Shown here: in pieces, positions 21,491-33,700 of the stretch
Layout of the letters: every line of letters begins with the position of its first letter
How positions within the stretch are numbered: position 1 is the first letter of the stretch
From: Charina bottae
Lineage: Eukaryota > Chordata > Lepidosauria > Squamata > Charinaidae
Direction of reading: 5' to 3'
Length of the DNA stretch: 64,000 nucleotides
Assembly: GCA_023362775.1 (NCBI GenBank)
Contig: JALMGJ010000062.1
Coordinates: 1,015,501 to 1,079,500 of the forward strand
The notes under the pieces: model-generated
The model's input: the letters and a program-made list of their open reading frames with translations, nothing else
The model's database searches: none
Told to the model about the DNA's origin: nothing
Translations under genes and position numbers: made by a program

Positions 21491-22764
21491 TAAATGCAGC
21501 TTGAAGCCAACCAATGACCATCTTCACTGTTGCAGATCATGAAACACCAAGAACACTATCATGGAGTGTGCAAGGAATACCATTTCACAATTTCTTACCC
21601 GCCTTCCACCTTTTTATTTCATGTTGTGTTCCTTTCTCTGGTAATTTCCAAAAAATCAGAACAGTGGCAATGAGGGGAAGCTGCAAAGCCACCAAGGCAT
21701 GATTCCTCCATTGCATTTAAAAGACCTACAAAACTTGCCTTCATCCGACTCTGCAGAAGGAAACTGACTTCAATGGGATTTTCAACACCCTTTGGCTTAC
21801 CTGGAAATAGATTCACTGCCAACATAGATGATGGCATGAGATGGCATGGATGTGGCACTGTTTTGGGGGCAGTACAAAAGATTGCAAGTGGAAATTCCTT
21901 GAGATGTGATTTCCTCTGTATCCAACTTGTGTATTTTGGCAACCAGATTCACTCTTTGAGTGAGATGGGTGGTGATGAAATCTGAAATATAAATAAATAT
22001 AAATAAATCAGCTTGATCCTGCGGTCATGAGCTTTATCTGGTTCATAACGTTCCCTTGTTCCTTATTTATTTATTTCGTGCAATTTGTTGTTTTAAGGCT
22101 TTTAAAAATTAAGAAACTTTGCCCATCGCCAGAGTGCTTCAGTTGTAACGAACAAACAAATCAGGATAAAACTAGAATATTGCTTGGTCTACCCACAATG
22201 AATATTGAGAAATTCTGGCACGGTTCCATAGGGGAGAAAAGTGATAAGACTCTGAATATTCAACCACCGGTTTTGTTATGGGAGACAGATGAGCTACTGT
22301 TACAAGGCACAATTTTTTTTAAAAAATCAGATCTGAACCAAACTATTTCTATATACCGGCTGTTTCTTGATTTCTCCTGACCCTAAAAATGCATGATCAA
22401 TTCCGTGCCTTGCCTGCATTTAAGCTTTGTAATTTTCCTTCTCCGAAAGAGAGAAACACAATGAAGAGGGTGGAAGGGTGGAACAAAGAAGGGCTAAACA
22501 AGAAGCATGATGGTGTTTTGAAGAAGGTGGTCCGTGAATCCAACGATGCTTTCTTCCAGGGCTCTGAAACACATCTCTCCCCGTCCAGAGTTTGCAGGAT
22601 GTCAAAACCCACCAAGAAACAGGGGTGATGGGTGAAACTGGCAGCTTTTCAGCGGACAAGATGTACATTGAAGGTTTTCATCTTTCTCCGGGGTTCAAGA
22701 AAGCTATCCCACCCTCCGTCTCCATACCATGTGTGACCGCAGCAGCTAGGAGACCTCTTTCTTC
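21491..22764. other. Intergenic with an L2-like tail
   Basis: A sense L2-like tail ends near 21945-22015 (gagatgggtggtgatgaaat, then ataaataaa). The rest has no recognised gene. Confidence 0.4.
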
Positions 22765-22772
22765 TTCTAGAA

Positions 22773-23171
22773 CAGGGCTTTCCAAAGTGCCGCCGCTGGC
22801 GACACGCCAGCGGCGGCGGCGGCGGCGCAGGGGGGCGTGCGGAGGCGTGCGCGCACGGTGGCGGCGCGGGGGGCGTGCTGAGGTGTGCGTGCACGGTGGC
22901 GGCACGGGTGCGTGTGGCGGCGCAGGGGGCGCGCGGAGGCGCGCGAGTATGGTGGCGGTGCAGGGGGGCGTGCGGCGGCGTGCGTGCACGGTGGCGGCGT
23001 GGGGGGGCGTGCGGCGGCACGGGGGGCGTGCGGCGGCACGGGGGGCGTGCGGCGGTGAGTGCATGGTGGCCGCCGTGCACGCGCGTGCCACCGCTTCTGG
23101 GTGGTGTGGCGACACACCACGCTGTGTGTGGCGACACACTTTTGTGTCGCGACACAGTTTGGAAAGCTCTG
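22773..23171. mobile_element. hAT element (CAGNGCTTTCCAAA ends) with GC-rich internal repeat
   Basis: Exact 8-bp duplication ttctagaa (22765-22772 and 23172-23179). The ends are cagggctttccaaag and cagtttggaaagctctg. The interior is a very GC-rich imperfect tandem of GGCGTGCGGCGG and gcacggtggcgg words. All long Arg/Ala/Pro frames here are compositional artefacts. Confidence 0.93.
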
Positions 23172-23179
23172 TTCTAGAA

Positions 23180-23539
23180 CAACTTTTGCTCTTCAGAGTT
23201 CCCTCGACTGAGGCATCTTGCACTGGATACCATCAAAGGCACAAAAAGGGTTGTTGTGTGTCCAAAAATGACAACTTGAGACTCTTTTGCAGGCCCGCTC
23301 CATCTAGGATGACCTGGCAAGGCCATTCTTCTTTGAGACACCCTCAATTCCATCCTGAAGTATCCCACCGTTTCTTGAATTGACGGAGGAATTTAAGCTC
23401 TGCTGTTCCCTGGACGATGGTTTGAAGGAGGCTAAACAAGAAGGGATCAAGAGGAAGAGGTGGGCGGGGTGGGGAGAGGAAGACACGTCTCTCAATGCAA
23501 GAATCTTGGAATGTTCTTCATGGCTAGGAACGCTCAAAC
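23180..23539. other. Unassigned intergenic
   Basis: No gene recognised. Confidence 0.35.
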
Positions 23540-23640
23540 GAGTTCGTACTTTCAGCCTTGCAAGATTCTGTTAATGTAGCTTTACAGTAAAGTAGAATTA
23601 GCTCATCTGGTCATGCTTCCTGTCTGGGAAGGCTGACAAC
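23540..23640 (+). mobile_element. LTR-like fragment
   Basis: Matches the 3' part of the LTR-like units at 14.5-15.8 kb (tactttcagccttgcaagat, then tctggtcatg and ggctgac). Confidence 0.6.
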
Positions 23641-24332
23641 TTCCGGCGAGGAAGGTGGTCAGATGACTGGCTTCAAGCCCCTTTCCAGCCTAAGGGTCGA
23701 AGCCTCAATAGGCTAGTTTATCCAGTGAATCCAAGCATAGTTTTAATTTGCAAAGATTCATCAGCTAACATCAAATTCCTGACAAGTACTCCCTGGACAT
23801 TGGGGCCCTTCCCCTGGCAAGCAACGTGGCCCAGTCTGCAAGACAGAGCAAATATTCAGCTACTACACAAAATGCACCCTGATGTTTCCATCCTGCGGGG
23901 CGGGGCGGTGGGGAAAGAAGCCAGCCACCAAGCAGAAACAGAGCTGCGGGGTTTATTTTCTGGAACGGCGGCTTGGGAATTGAAAGCGCACGCCCACGCC
24001 CCAAAGGCATGAAATCTCTCGCCTCTGAAACGTGGGTTTCCCTTAACTTTTCAGTCTTGCAGGATTCGTTAAATAAGATGAGATTGCTTATCGACTCGGT
24101 ACGGTGGTCGTTCCTCTCTAATTTATCCATCCTTCTGGGCTGATTACAGTTGTTGCTACTTGTACCTTAACTTGATTCCAATAGTGATCTAAAATGGCAT
24201 AAAGGATTCAGCAGAATCCTTTATGGGGATCTGGCAGGAGTCAGGCTGGGAGAAGAGAAGATGAAATGGGGCTGGCCCCCTCCCCTTTTAAAAACACAGT
24301 TTTGGAGCTTCCCAGCTTTGCTGGTTTCATTC
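23641..24332. other. Unassigned intergenic
   Basis: No gene recognised. Confidence 0.35.
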
Positions 24333-24455
24333 AGTGTTTCTTAAACTTGGCAACTTTAAGAGATGAGGACTTCAACTCCCAGAATTCCCCAGCCAACACC
24401 ATCGTAAGTCCGAACCATCACTAAATGAATGGTTGTTAAGTGAGGACTACCTGTA
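24333..24455. mobile_element. Chimeric junction: half hAT miniature element joined to Tigger-like end
   Basis: A half copy starting cagtgtttcttaaacttgg stops after cccagccaacacc and passes directly into the right end of a Tigger-like element (ttaagtgaggactacctgta). Confidence 0.75.
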
Positions 24456-24458
24456 GAT

Positions 24459-24593
24459 CAATGTTTCTCAACCTTAGCAACTTTAAGATGGGTGGACTTC
24501 AACTCCCAGAATTCCCCAGCCAGCATGGCTGGCTGGGGAATTCTGGGAGTTGAAGTCCACATCTTTTAAAGTTGCCAAGTTTGAGAAACACTG
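24459..24593. mobile_element. hAT palindromic miniature element, complete
   Basis: 135-bp palindrome with caatgtttctcaacc and gagaaacactg ends. The flanking 8-mers ctgtagat/atctagat match only in part. Confidence 0.88.
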
Positions 24594-25030
24594 ATCTAGA
24601 TGGACAGGTTTAAGTTTTCATTAGTTAACCCTTTTATATCTGAACTCTCTGGCATGTTTTTGCGATAGAAGGAAAAGAGGAAACAAGAATTTGTCAATTA
24701 TATTATAGCTTTGAGGCTTCCAGAATCCCAAAACACGGCTAATGAGTTATCTGGGAATCGGTCAAATCTATTTGCATTTGTAGGTAAAGCTGCAAGCCAC
24801 TCGCAGCAAGACCTTTAAATACCACACTTTATCCCACTGGGGCCGAGATTAATATCTTCTTGTCCTTGTGGAAGTGACCGAAAACAAGTAACGGCTGTAA
24901 AAGTTAATGAGTAATTTAAACTTGCCTGCCCCAATGACAGGAAAATCCATACTTCAGTTAAAAGACCAGGAGGTTGCAAATCTCTCTGATGACGTGGCTT
25001 CTGGCAAGCCAGCAGGAGAAGCCGATGAGC
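24594..25030. other. Unassigned intergenic
   Basis: No gene recognised. Confidence 0.35.
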
Positions 25031-25038
25031 TGGTAAGG

Positions 25039-25912
25039 CAGAGCTTTCAAACTGTGTGTCGGGACACGTTAGTGTGTCGGCTGCAGTGTCTGGGTGTGTC
25101 GTGGCTGCTGCTGCCTCTGACCCCTGCCAGGATTCCACACAGGTCCTAGTGCCTGCCTTGTGCCTTGCTGCCTCCAAACCTGCTGTGATTCCGCGCAGGT
25201 CCTAGTGCCTGCCTTGTGCCCTGCTGCCTCCAAACCTGCTGTGATTCCGCGCAGGTCCTAGTGCCTGCCTTGTGCCCTGCTGCCTCCAAACCTGCTGTGA
25301 TTCCGCGCAGGTCCTAGTGCCTGCCTTGTGCCCTGCTGCCTCCAAACCTGCTGTGATTCCGCGCAGGTCCTAGTGCCTGCCTTGTGTCCTGCTGCCTCCA
25401 AACCTGCTGTGATTCCGCGCAGGTCCTAATGCCTGCCTTGTGCCTTCCTGCCTCCAAACCTGCTGTGATTCCGTGCAGGTCCTAGTGCCTGCCTTGTGCC
25501 CTGCTGCCTCCAAACCCGCCGTGATTCCGCGCAGGTCCTAGTGCCTGCCTTGTGCCCTGCTGCCTCCAAACCCGCCGTGATTCCGCGCAGGTCCTAGTGC
25601 CTGCCTTGTGCCCTGCTGCCTCCAAACCCGCTGTGATTCTGCGCAGGTCCTAGTGCCTGCCTTGTGCCCTGCTGCCTCCAAACCCGCTGTGATTCTGCGC
25701 AGGTCCTAGTGCCGGCCTTGTGCCCTGCTGCCTCCAAACCCGCTGTGATTCTGCGCAGGTCCTAGTGCCGGCCTTGTGCCCTGCTGCCTCCAAGCCTGCT
25801 GTGATTTCTCACAGGTCCTAGTGCCTGCCTTGTGCCCTGCTGGAAGAGTGTGTCGTGAAATGATGCATGTCTAAAAAGTGTATCACCAACATGAAAAGTT
25901 TGGAAAGCTCTG
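25039..25912. mobile_element. hAT element expanded by a 56-bp minisatellite
   Basis: Exact 8-bp duplication tggtaagg (25031-25038 and 25913-25920). The ends are cagagctttcaaactg and tttggaaagctctg. About 13 copies of a 56-bp unit (containing gcaggtcctagtgcctgcct) occupy 25135-25845. Several units are identical, with occasional C/T changes. The unit is the one found in the larger array at 39.6 kb. Confidence 0.93.
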
Positions 25913-25920
25913 TGGTAAGG

Positions 25921-26449
25921 GGTTGTTCTGGTTGCACCAGGCTGTTTGGGGGGGGGGGGACCAATTTACACCATCTTAGGGACGAAGCAACCGAAGACAT
26001 GGAATTTCTGGCCCCCTTGGACAGACTGCAGGACGTTTACGGATGCTCAGCATCTCGGGGTTTGAAACAGGTGTGCAGGAAAAAAATACATCAGGACAAA
26101 ACCCAAACCTATCACAGGATTTTTGGACATTTGCAGGGGTGGGTTAGGGTTAATTTGTGGAACAAGGTACTGGAGGAGGAGTATAAATGTCTTGTGAATG
26201 TTCTACCTTCCTTTCTCCAAAGTTTGCAGTTTCTCACACTTCCATTAAAATGCCAAGGAAAGGCTTCCAATGGGAACCAGCTCATCTTAGCTTTTTCAGC
26301 CTGGGCAGAGATGGAAAGAGGAAAACAGATCTCCCTCTTTGAGGGAGATGGACGGTGATGAAATTCAAAATATAAATAAACAAACAAACAAATAAATACA
26401 GCACCACCAGGAATAGCATGCCTTCCATTACTCCGGCAGGAAAAACATC
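25921..26449. other. Intergenic with an L2-like tail
   Basis: An L2-like 3' tail is at about 26335-26400 (gagggagatggacggtgatg, then AAAC/AAAT). No gene. Confidence 0.4.
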
Positions 26450-26457
26450 CTCAAGAG

Positions 26458-26818
26458 CAGGGGTCCCCAACCTGTGGGCCGCGGCCTGTTAGGAACTGGG
26501 CCACGGGGCTCCCGCCCACAAACCCCACCCCCTTCTGCACGATTGGCTCCCTCCTGCAAACCCCGCCCCCGGTGTGCGTGATTGGCTCCCACCCGCAAAC
26601 CTCACCCCCTTCTGCGCGATTGGCTCCCTCCTGCAAACCCCGCCCCCGGTGTGCATGATTGGCTCCCACCCGCAAACCCTGCCCCCCCCGGTCTGCAGCA
26701 ATCCCTGAAACCCCGCCCCCCGTCCGCGGCAATCCTAGAAACCCCGCCCCCCCCCCAGTCCACAGAAGAATCGCCTTTTGAAACCAGTCCCTGGCGCCAA
26801 AAAGGTTGGGGACCCCTG
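26458..26818 (-). mobile_element. hAT non-autonomous element (CAGGGGTCCCC ends)
   Basis: Exact 8-bp duplication ctcaagag (26450-26457 and 26819-26826). 361 bp, in reverse orientation to the 19159 copy, with about five internal GC-box/CCAAT-type units. Confidence 0.95.
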
Positions 26819-26826
26819 CTCAAGAG

Positions 26827-27689
26827 GAATTCAAAAGAAATTCTCAAGCACGTGGTGGAAAAATGGAAGCCGGTTTGAAGTTACTCAATTTAGCCAATAT
26901 CTAGGCTAGGGGACACAAATTGGTGCGGTGATACCGGCCTTGAGAAGGTGGAAACATCTCCCAAATGGGAGGGGCCAGCTAAAGGAGGGGGCGGGGCCAG
27001 GACAAGTCAGTTGGAGCACACGAAGCCAGTTCAGAGGGTTCAACGTCAATACAGTTCAGTGTCAATACAGAATGGGAATATCAAAACAGCAAATTGTGAG
27101 GACTCCAAAACACATTCAAAGGGGACTTTGTGGTACGTTTTTGAGTCTATAACCAATTTTAATTTTCTTTCATGGTGGGCTTAAAAAACAAAACAACATC
27201 TCACTCGACTATTTCTTTTCTTCTGAAATTGCTTCAGCGATCGACAAAAAAGGAGGCGTTCGAGAACCCCCCTGCAAGAGAACATTTTCTGCTCCCTGTA
27301 CTGTTTACGCCGAGAAGCAGAATTACTTGCTCTAATAGGCCAGGAGCCTATTGTCCACGGAGCATGATTAAAAAATAATAATAATAAATTAAGATCCGGA
27401 AAGGCACGATCTGTACGTGGCTGCAGGGATCTGGAGGGAAACGGCTCTGTAAAATTACCTGCGTAACTTGCATTCAGCTGAGATGCTTTGCTTGAAACCA
27501 GCCAACCAAGTCCTGTTTGAATTAGAGCTTAAATTATATTTGGAACCCTAACAAAAGCGGTCACCCTTTCGGAGGGCCAGATTGTGTCCCTCCGAAAAAA
27601 GCTGGGTCATTTCCCCTATGCACCTCCGACACCATAAAGCAACCCACTTCCCATGTTGTGCATCATGTCCCAGCCGCATGCTCTGTGCA
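26827..27689. other. Unassigned intergenic
   Basis: No gene recognised. About 27420-27570 is AT-rich and repeat-free. Confidence 0.35.
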
Positions 27690-28305
27690 AAGAGGGAACT
27701 GGTCCAGAATGCGGCCGTGCAGACAGTTATTGGGGCCAGAAGATCGGCTCAAGTGACACCTCTGCTGCGCGAGCTGCGTTGGGTTCCAGTTTGCTTCCGG
27801 GTCCAATTCAAGGTGCTGGTTATCACCTTTAAAGCCCTACATGGCATGGGGCCAGGTTACCTGAGGGACCGTCTCATCCCCAGAACATCGACCCGCCCCA
27901 CCCGATCAGTCAGAGAGGGCTTGCTGCGGACCCCATCGACTAAAGAGTTCCATCTAGCGGGGTCCAGGAGGCGGGCCTTCTCTGCAGTAGTGCCCGCCCT
28001 CTGGAACATCTTACCCCCGGAGCTGAGGCGGGTTTCCTCGCTCCCGACCTTCCGGAAAGACTTGAAGACCTGGTTCTGCCGGCTTGCCTGGGAGGGAAAT
28101 GCCAACAGTTCCTCTTGGGGATGGCTGGTCCCACGAAGCCCCTTCGGTATTACCATCTTCAACATCTTCTACGCTTGGGTTTTATATTATTTATTAATAT
28201 TGTAAATTTCTACTTATGTTTTTAATTATGTTTTATTGTGAACCGCCCTGGGTCCCCCGATGGGGGAGATGGGCGGTAATACAAATTTAAATAAATAAAT
28301 AAAAG
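27690..28305 (+). mobile_element. L2 LINE 3' end with reverse-transcriptase tail
   Basis: The frame encodes the characteristic L2 C-terminal region: LVQNAAVQTVIG, LRELRWVPV, KALHGMGPGYL, ALWNILPPELR and LPTFRKDLKTW. It then has the 3' tail aaccgccctgggtccc and gatgggcggtaatacaaat with an AAAT run. It is 5'-truncated but the surviving frame is open to 28205, so this is a fairly young copy. Confidence 0.92.
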
Positions 28306-28500
28306 GGACAGATCGATTTGGGGCAGAGATGATGGGGAGAGAGAAAAAATATTCACACCAAAGGATGACTTCAACACCCAGTGTTATCTCCAGGTTGAGG
28401 GCAGCAGACTTCCTAGTTCCTTGCAGATGAACAATAGTGGGAGAGGACTATATCCCTATCTCCTGCTTGTGAGCTCCCAGAGGCATCTGGTTGGCCATGT
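28306..28500 (+). repeat. Unamplified flank of the 132-bp satellite
   Basis: Shares gagaggact-atatccc, cccagaggcatctgg and ttggcca words with 445-1140 and 33379-33680. It is the left part of the dispersed repeat from which the satellite grew. Confidence 0.65.
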
Positions 28501-31500
28501 TAAAAGCAAAACGAAGTCAAGATGAGCCTTGACCTGACGCAGCAAAGCTACTGAGATGTTCTTCTTAACAGAAGACTGGATGAATTCACGGAGGACACCC
28601 CATTGTACGTGGTGGTCTTGAAGTCTCCATGGTAAAAGCAAAACGAAGTCAAGATGAGCCTTGACCTGACGCAGCAAAGCTACTGAGATGTTCTTCTTAA
28701 CAGAAGACTGGATGAATTCACGGAGGACACCCCATTGTACGTGGTGGTCTTGAAGTCTCCAGGTTAAAAGCAAAACGAAGTCAAGATGAGCCTTGACCTG
28801 ACGCAGCAAAGCTACTGAGATGTTCTTCTTAACAGAAGACTGGATGAATTCACGGAGGACACCCCATTGTACGTGGTGGTCTTGAAGTCTCCATGTTAAA
28901 AGCAAAACGAAGTCAAGATGAGCCTTGACCTGACGCAGCAAAGCTACTGAGATGTTCTTCTTAACAGAAGACTGGATGAATTCACGGAGGACACCCCATT
29001 GTACGTGGTGGTCTTGAAGTCTCCATGTTAAAAGCAAAACGAAGTCAAGATGAGCCTTGACCTGACGCAGCAAAGCTACTGAGATGTTCTTCTTAACAGA
29101 AGACTGGATGAATTCACGGAGGACACCCCATTGTACGTGGTGGTCTTGAAGTCTCCAGGTTAAAAGCAAAACGAAGTCAAGATGAGCCTTGACCTGACGC
29201 AGCAAAGCTACTGAGATGTTCTTCTTAACAGAAGACTGGATGAATTCACGGAGGACACCCCATTGTACGTGGTGGTCTTGAAGTCTCCATGTTAAAAGCA
29301 AAACGAAGTCAAGATGAGCCTTGACCTGACGCAGCAAAGCTACTGAGATGTTCTTCTTAACAGAAGATTGGATGGATTCACAGAGGACACCCCATTGTAC
29401 GTGGTGGTCTTGAAGTCTCCATGTTAAAAGCAAAACGAAGTCAAGATGAGCCTTGACCTGACGCAGCAAAGCTACTGAGATGTTCTTCTTAACAGAAGAT
29501 TGGATGGATTCACAGAGGACACTCCATTGTACGTGGTGGTCTTGAAGTCTCCATGTTAAAAGCAAAACGAAGTCAAGATGAGCCTTGACCTGACGCAGCA
29601 AAGCTACTGAGATGTTCTTCTTAACAGAAGACTGGATGAATTCACGGAGGACACCCCATTGTACGTGGTGGTCTTGAAGTCTCCAGGTTAAAAGCAAAAC
29701 GAAGTCAAGATGAGCCTTGACCTGACGCAGCAAAGCTACTGAGATGTTCTTCTTAACAGAAGACTGGATGAATTCACGGAGGACACCCCATTGTACGTGG
29801 TGGTCTTGAAGTCTCCAGGTTAAAAGCAAAACGAAGTCAAGATGAGCCTTGACCTGACGCAGCAAAGCTACTGAGATGTTCTTCTTAACAGAAGACTGGA
29901 TGAATTCACGGAGGACACCCCATTGTACGTGGTGGTCTTGAAGTCTCCATGTTAAAAGCAAAACGAAGTCAAGATGAGCCTTGACCTGACGCAGCAAAGC
30001 TACTGAGATGTTCTTCTTAACAGAAGATTGGATGGATTCACAGAGGACACTCCATTGTACGTGGTGGTCTTGAAGTCTCCATGTTAAAAGCAAAACGAAG
30101 TCAAGATGAGCCTTGACCTGATGCAGCAAAGCTACTGAGATGTTCTTCTTAACAGAAGACTGGATGAATTCACGGAGGACACCCCATTGTACGTGGTGGT
30201 CTTGAAGTCTCCAGGTTAAAAGCAAAACGAAGTCAAGATGAGCCTTGACCTGACGCAGCAAAGCTACTGAGATGTTCTTCTTAACAGAAGACTGGATGAA
30301 TTCACGGAGGACACCCCATTGTACGTGGTGGTCTTGAAGTCTCCAGGTTAAAAGCAAAACGAAGTCAAGATGAGCCTTGACCTGATGCAGCAAAGCTACT
30401 GAGATGTTCTTCTTAACAGAAGACTGGATGAATTCACGGAGGACACCCCATTGTACGTGGTGGTCTTGAAGTCTCCATGTTAAAAGCAAAACGAAGTCAA
30501 GATGAGCCTTGACCTGACGCAGCAAAGCTACTGAGATATTCTTCTTAACAGAAGATTGGATGGATTCACAGAGGACACTCCATTGTACGTGGTGGTCTTG
30601 AAGTCTCCATGTTAAAAGCAAAACGAAGTCAAGATGAGCCTTGACCTGATGCAGCAAAGCTACTGAGATGTTCTTCTTAACAGAAGACTGGATGAATTCA
30701 CGGAGGACACCCCATTGTACGTGGTGGTCTTGAAGTCTCCAGGTTAAAAGCAAAACGAAGTCAAGATGAGCCTTGACCTGACGCAGCAAAGCTACTGAGA
30801 TGTTCTTCTTAACAGAAGACTGGATGAATTCACGGAGGACACCCCATTGTACGTGGTGGTCTTGAAGTCTCCAGGTTAAAAGCAAAACGAAGTCAAGATG
30901 AGCCTTGACCTGACGCAGCAAAGCTACTGAGATGTTCTTCTTAACAGAAGACTGGATGAATTCACGGAGGACACCCCATTGTACGTGGTGGTCTTGAAGT
31001 CTCCAGGTTAAAAGCAAAACGAAGTCAAGATGAGCCTTGACCTGACGCAGCAAAGCTACTGAGATGTTCTTCTTAACAGAAGACTGGATGAATTCACGGA
31101 GGACACCCCATTGTACGTGGTGGTCTTGAAGTCTCCAGGTTAAAAGCAAAACGAAGTCAAGATGAGCCTTGACCTGACGCAGCAAAGCTACTGAGATGTT
31201 CTTCTTAACAGAAGACTGGATGAATTCACGGAGGACACCCCATTGTACGTGGTGGTCTTGAAGTCTCCAGGTTAAAAGCAAAACGAAGTCAAGATGAGCC
31301 TTGACCTGACGCAGCAAAGCTACTGAGATGTTCTTCTTAACAGAAGACTGGATGAATTCACGGAGGACACCCCATTGTACGTGGTGGTCTTGAAGTCTCC
31401 AGGTTAAAAGCAAAACGAAGTCAAGATGAGCCTTGACCTGACGCAGCAAAGCTACTGAGATGTTCTTCTTAACAGAAGACTGGATGAATTCACGGAGGAC

Positions 31501-33378
31501 ACCCCATTGTACGTGGTGGTCTTGAAGTCTCCAGGTTAAAAGCAAAACGAAGTCAAGATGAGCCTTGACCTGACGCAGCAAAGCTACTGAGATGTTCTTC
31601 TTAACAGAAGACTGGATGAATTCACGGAGGACACCCCATTGTACGTGGTGGTCTTGAAGTCTCCAGGTTAAAAGCAAAACGAAGTCAAGATGAGCCTTGA
31701 CCTGACGCAGCAAAGCTACTGAGATGTTCTTCTTAACAGAAGACTGGATGAATTCACGGAGGACACCCCATTGTACGTGGTGGTCTTGAAGTCTCCAGGT
31801 TAAAAGCAAAACGAAGTCAAGATGAGCCTTGACCTGACGCAGCAAAGCTACTGAGATGTTCTTCTTAACAGAAGACTGGATGAATTCACGGAGGACACCC
31901 CATTGTACGTGGTGGTCTTGAAGTCTCCAGGTTAAAAGCAAAACGAAGTCAAGATGAGCCTTGACCTGACGCAGCAAAGCTACTGAGATGTTCTTCTTAA
32001 CAGAAGACTGGATGAATTCACGGAGGACACCCCATTGTACGTGGTGGTCTTGAAGTCTCCAGGTTAAAAGCAAAACGAAGTCAAGATGAGCCTTGACCTG
32101 ACGCAGCAAAGCTACTGAGATGTTCTTCTTAACAGAAGACTGGATGAATTCACGGAGGACACCCCATTGTACGTGGTGGTCTTGAAGTCTCCAGGTTAAA
32201 AGCAAAACGAAGTCAAGATGAGCCTTGACCTGACGCAGCAAAGCTACTGAGATGTTCTTCTTAACAGAAGACTGGATGGATTCACGGAGGACACCCCATT
32301 GTACGTGGTGGTCTTGAAGTCTCCATGTTAAAAGCAAAACGAAGTCAAGATGAGCCTTGACCTGACGCAGCAAAGCTACTGAGATGTTCTTCTTAACAGA
32401 AGACTGGATGAATTCACGGAGGACACCCCATTGTACGTGGTGGTCTTGAAGTCTCCAGGTTAAAAGCAAAACGAAGTCAAGATGAGCCTTGACCTGACGC
32501 AGCAAAGCTACTGAGATGTTCTTCTTAACAGAAGACTGGATGAATTCACGGAGGACACCCCATTGTACGTGGTGGTCTTGAAGTCTCCAGGTTAAAAGCA
32601 AAACGAAGTCAAGATGAGCCTTGACCTGACGCAGCAAAGCTACTGAGATGTTCTTCTTAACAGAAGACTGGATGAATTCACGGAGGACACCCCATTGTAC
32701 GTGGTGGTCTTGAAGTCTCCATGGTAAAAGCAAAACGAAGTCAAGATGAGCCTTGACCTGACGCAGCAAAGCTACTGAGATGTTCTTCTTAACAGAAGAT
32801 TGGATGGATTCACAGAGGACACCCCATTGTACGTGGTGGTCTTGAAGTCTCCATGTTAAAAGCAAAACGAAGTCAAGATGAGCCTTGACCTGACGCAGCA
32901 AAGCTACTGAGATGTTCTTCTTAACAGAAGATTGGATGGATTCACGGCGGGCGCTCCATTGTACGTGGTGGTCTTGAAGTCTCCATGTTAAAAGCAAAAC
33001 GAAGTCAAGATGAGCCTTGACCTGACGCAGCAAAGCTACTGAGATGTTCTTCTTAACAGAAGACTGGATGAATTCACGGAGGACACCCCATTGTACGTGG
33101 TGGTCTTGAAGTCTCCATGTTAAAAGCAAAACGAAGTCAAGATGAGCCTTGACCTGACGCAGCAAAGCTACTGAGATGTTCTTCTTAACAGAAGATTGGA
33201 TGGATTCATGGCGGGCGCTCCATTGTACGTGGTGGTCTTGAAGTCTCCATGTTAAAAGCAAAACGAAGTCAAGATGAGCCTTGACCTGACGCAGCAAAGC
33301 TACTGAGATGTTCTTCTTAAAAGAAGATTGGGTGAATTCATGGCGGGCGCTCCATTGTACGTGGTGGTCTTGAAGTCT
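28501..33378 (+). repeat. 132-bp satellite array, about 37 units
   Basis: Unit starts (taaaagcaaaacgaag) recur exactly every 132 bp from 28501 to 33253, that is 37 starts. Most units are nearly identical. A diverged subtype with gattggatggattcacag and related changes is interspersed mainly at 29.3-30.6 kb and at the right edge. Because 132 is divisible by three and one minus-strand frame lacks stops, the array yields a 1613-codon open frame made of 44-residue repeats. I read this as an artefact of the repeat and not a protein: the source repeat elsewhere is non-coding and there is no start context or splice signal. Confidence 0.97.
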
Positions 33379-33700
33379 AGTAGTCTTGATGTCTCCATGT
33401 TATCTCCAGGTTGGGGGCAGCACCAGCTGCAGAGGTGAGAACAATGGTGGGAGAGGGCTTATCCCCATCTCCCCAGGGGAAACTGGTTGGCCACTGTGAG
33501 AGACAAATGCTGGTCTACGTTGAGCTTTGCCCTGATCCTCCAGCGGTGTTCTTCTCTTATTAAAAGATAATTGAATCAAACCTGGGAAAAGAGGTCTATC
33601 AGGGTTTCTTGGGTCTTGAAGACCCCATGTCACTTCCAGTTGAGGGCGGCAGGAGGGGGGCAGAACTCCTCAGAGCTCTGGTTGACCAAAATGCTGGCTT
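33379..33700 (+). repeat. Unamplified copy of the satellite source repeat
   Basis: Two further partial copies: atgttatctccaggttgggg, gagagggcttatcccc, ctggttggccactgtgagag and ggtgttcttctctta, in the same order as the satellite unit. Confidence 0.7.

Noticed and set aside
22592..23383. 263-codon Arg/Gly-rich plus-strand frame and overlapping minus frames
   Set aside because: Lies across a GC-rich hAT element with exact target duplications; low-complexity composition.
28456..33297. 1613-codon minus-strand open frame as a repeat protein
   Set aside because: It is produced by a 132-bp satellite whose length is divisible by three; unamplified relatives are non-coding.
28501..33378. CRISPR-like or regulatory repeat array
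   Set aside because: Units are contiguous tandem copies with no spacers; the DNA is vertebrate.
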